Below, in pieces: positions 40,501 through 43,500 of a stretch of DNA of 64,000 nt. The notes beneath the pieces are model-generated. The model made no database searches. It was not told the origin of the DNA and saw only the letters and a list, made by a program, of their open reading frames with translations. The position numbers and the translations under genes are program-made. The stretch is from Leptidea sinapis (lineage: Eukaryota > Arthropoda > Insecta > Lepidoptera > Pieridae). The stretch is taken from positions 4,042,501-4,106,500 of the forward strand of contig NC_066279.1 of assembly GCF_905404315.1 (NCBI RefSeq). Direction: 5' to 3'. The stretch's first letter is position 1. Each line of letters begins with the position of its first letter.

Positions 40501-43500
40501 AAGGCGCCAGGCTCGGATGGTATAAGGGTTCGGGATATTAAATTAATTAAAAAAGACATATCTCAGGTTATAGCGCATTTTATCAATCTAAGCATTAAGA
40601 AAGGAATGTACCCAGAAGAGTTAAAACTGTCATTAATTAGACCAATTCACAAACAAGGACTACATACAGACTATACAAATTACAGACCCATTGCAATCCT
40701 AAACACAATAAATAAAATTACAGAAAAGGTCATTGTCGGCCAATTAGTAGCATTTCTGGAAAATAATAATATTATATCGAACATACAACATGGTTTCAGA
40801 CCAAATAGAAGTACAACAACAGCGCTTACTTCTTTTACTAATGATGTTAATACTTATTTAAATGAAAAACAATTGGTGGTAGCTATTTTTATAGATTTTA
40901 AAAAGGCTTTTGACACGCTGGAGCACGACGCCTTATTGCAGTCTATGGATGAATGCGGTATACGAGGGCCTATTAAAATCTGGTTCCAAAACTATTTCAA
41001 AAACAGGCTACTTAAAGTAAATGTCCTTGGAGCAGAGAGTGATCCAGGTACAGTATTAAATGGTGTTCCAACTGGCTCCATATTTGGTCCGATAGGATAT
41101 AGTATTCATGTGAACAGTATGAGCAAAGTTATAAAAAATTGTAAAGCATATATGTATGCTGATGACACATGTTTATTGTATAGTAGTAGAGACCCAAATC
41201 TTATTCAAATCATATTGCAACAAGATTTTAATAATATTAATAAATGGGCACATGACAATGGAATTATTATTAATATGGAAAAGACAAAATGTATGCCTAT
41301 ATTCTCACCATATAGTCAATATAAAGATATTAAAATTAAAATAATAGGACATAGTTACTCTTGCTTGCATAGTTCCTCACAAATATGTCAATGTAGTCAG
41401 TTGGAACAGGTAACGTCGTATAAATATCTAGGGCTCATTGTTGATAAAAATTTCTCATGGAATGCACATGTTAACTCAGTATGTTCGAAACTCCGCACAG
41501 TATTTGGTAAAATTTATCACTTAAAGTCATCGGTGGGTAAAAATATTTTGTACACCCTGTATCACTCTTTGGTCGAGGCAACAATTAGTTACGGATTGAG
41601 TAGCTATGGACTAACTTTTACTACGAATAAAAATAAAATCAAAACTTTGCAAATAAGAACATTAAAGCTCTTAGTGAACAGAAATGTAAAAAACAAACTT
41701 AACGGGAACTATGAACGCTTGTTTAAAATATGTAGTATTATTCCAATTGATAAAAAGGTAAAATTATTAACGTTAATCGAACAATATCGAGATATAAATA
41801 AATTTGTAGTACAGAGAGTGCATACCTACTCAACTCGGCTATCTAACAAAAACAAGCTAGTGGTACCTAAAATATGTAATTATTACGGTATGCGTAGCAT
41901 GCAATGGGTAATACCTACATTAATAAATGAATTAACTACCCATATAGCGTCACAATTGTCGAATTGTAAAACAAAAAATCAGGTGAAAAACTTATTGCGA
42001 AAGTTCTACTTAGCACAATGTCCATAATAAATAGACTTAAGAAATACTGGTAGGGACTTTTAAATTGTCCCACACAAAAACATAATATTGATTTGATAAT
42101 TTGCGAAACACGAGAATTACTGCCGACAAACTGCTGCGCAGTTTGGCAGAATAATATGTATACATCGTTTTATAATGTTGTATCAGAAATAAATGGTTAA
42201 AAAAAAAAAAAAAAAAAATGGTTAAGTCTCAAAAGGAAATACTAAAGTCCAAATAAATTCGCACAGGATAAAATCGTTTATATAGAAATTAAATAGAATC
42301 CCTCTTCTAGGAAAATCTTTCATATATATTATTTATAGATTATGAATTATGATTAAAAAAAATAATAGCCCACATATCATATAACCGCAAAAACTCGAAA
42401 GTTAATTAACCATACTTTCCGTTTAATACTGCATCAAAAACATATTAAATGCCTTTATAATATAGGTCATCAGAAATAGTAAATTTAATAGTATTTAACG
42501 AACACAAATACCCAATTTATCAAAAACAAAATAATTGCTGAGAGATGCGAGACAAATAATTCCTACTTATTCACCCCTGATGTACAATTCTGATCCAATT
42601 TTGATCCGTAATTTGTTTTTCATGTTATTAGCTTTGATCAGCCTCGAAAGTCTCGGAAATCCAAATTCTGAAGAAAATGTACAGTTATTATTTTTTGGAG
42701 TGAAATTTTTTTTTGCCGCGTTGGGCACTTTTTGGTAGAGGAAAATCTTATGGATTGGCCGACACGCTCATGACTGGCGATGAAAAAATATAAATATATA
42801 ATATATTGTTAGACACTTTTTGGATTTATGAAATCTCCTGAGTTTGCATCACCGAAACGCTTAGAGCAGTATATCTGTAGCTATACCGCTGACGTATTGT
42901 GCAACATGAGTGCTGTGTCTATCTTATAAGTGAAATTGAATGGATTTAGTGAAAAGTTCAATGTATATATACGGTTCATTGTTGAAAAAGTGTTTTTATT
43001 TGTTTAATATATTACTGAAAATAAGTTCGAAAAATAAGATGAAATTAATAATTTTAATTAATATTTTAATACTAAAACTTCTAAACAATTTTGTTTATTT
43101 CTAAGACCGTGACAGGTAAAGTTTTTTTTATATTTATCAAATAAATAATTGTTTGAGTTACCTCAAGCGCCGCGGCTGTCGTTGCGTCATGGTCGTTTTC
43201 CACCAACTCAATTTGTCTAAATATTTCATTGCTCACACCTGATACCTTTAACAAAATCAAAATATATATAACATCACGACCACCAAACAGTTTTCATTAC
43301 ATATAAGAAATTGTTGTCAAATCTCGAAAACTACAGCCCATTTATGGAGGGTAGAGGCAAGGAAAATCATCTCATATGGGAGAAAAGTTGAAAAAGTGTC
43401 CAGCTTATGTCGTTAATATTAGTTCAAAAAGCTTCCACATTAGCGCTGGTGTAGGCACAGGGTATGGTATGAAGTATGGTGAATGTAGCACTTAAAAACG

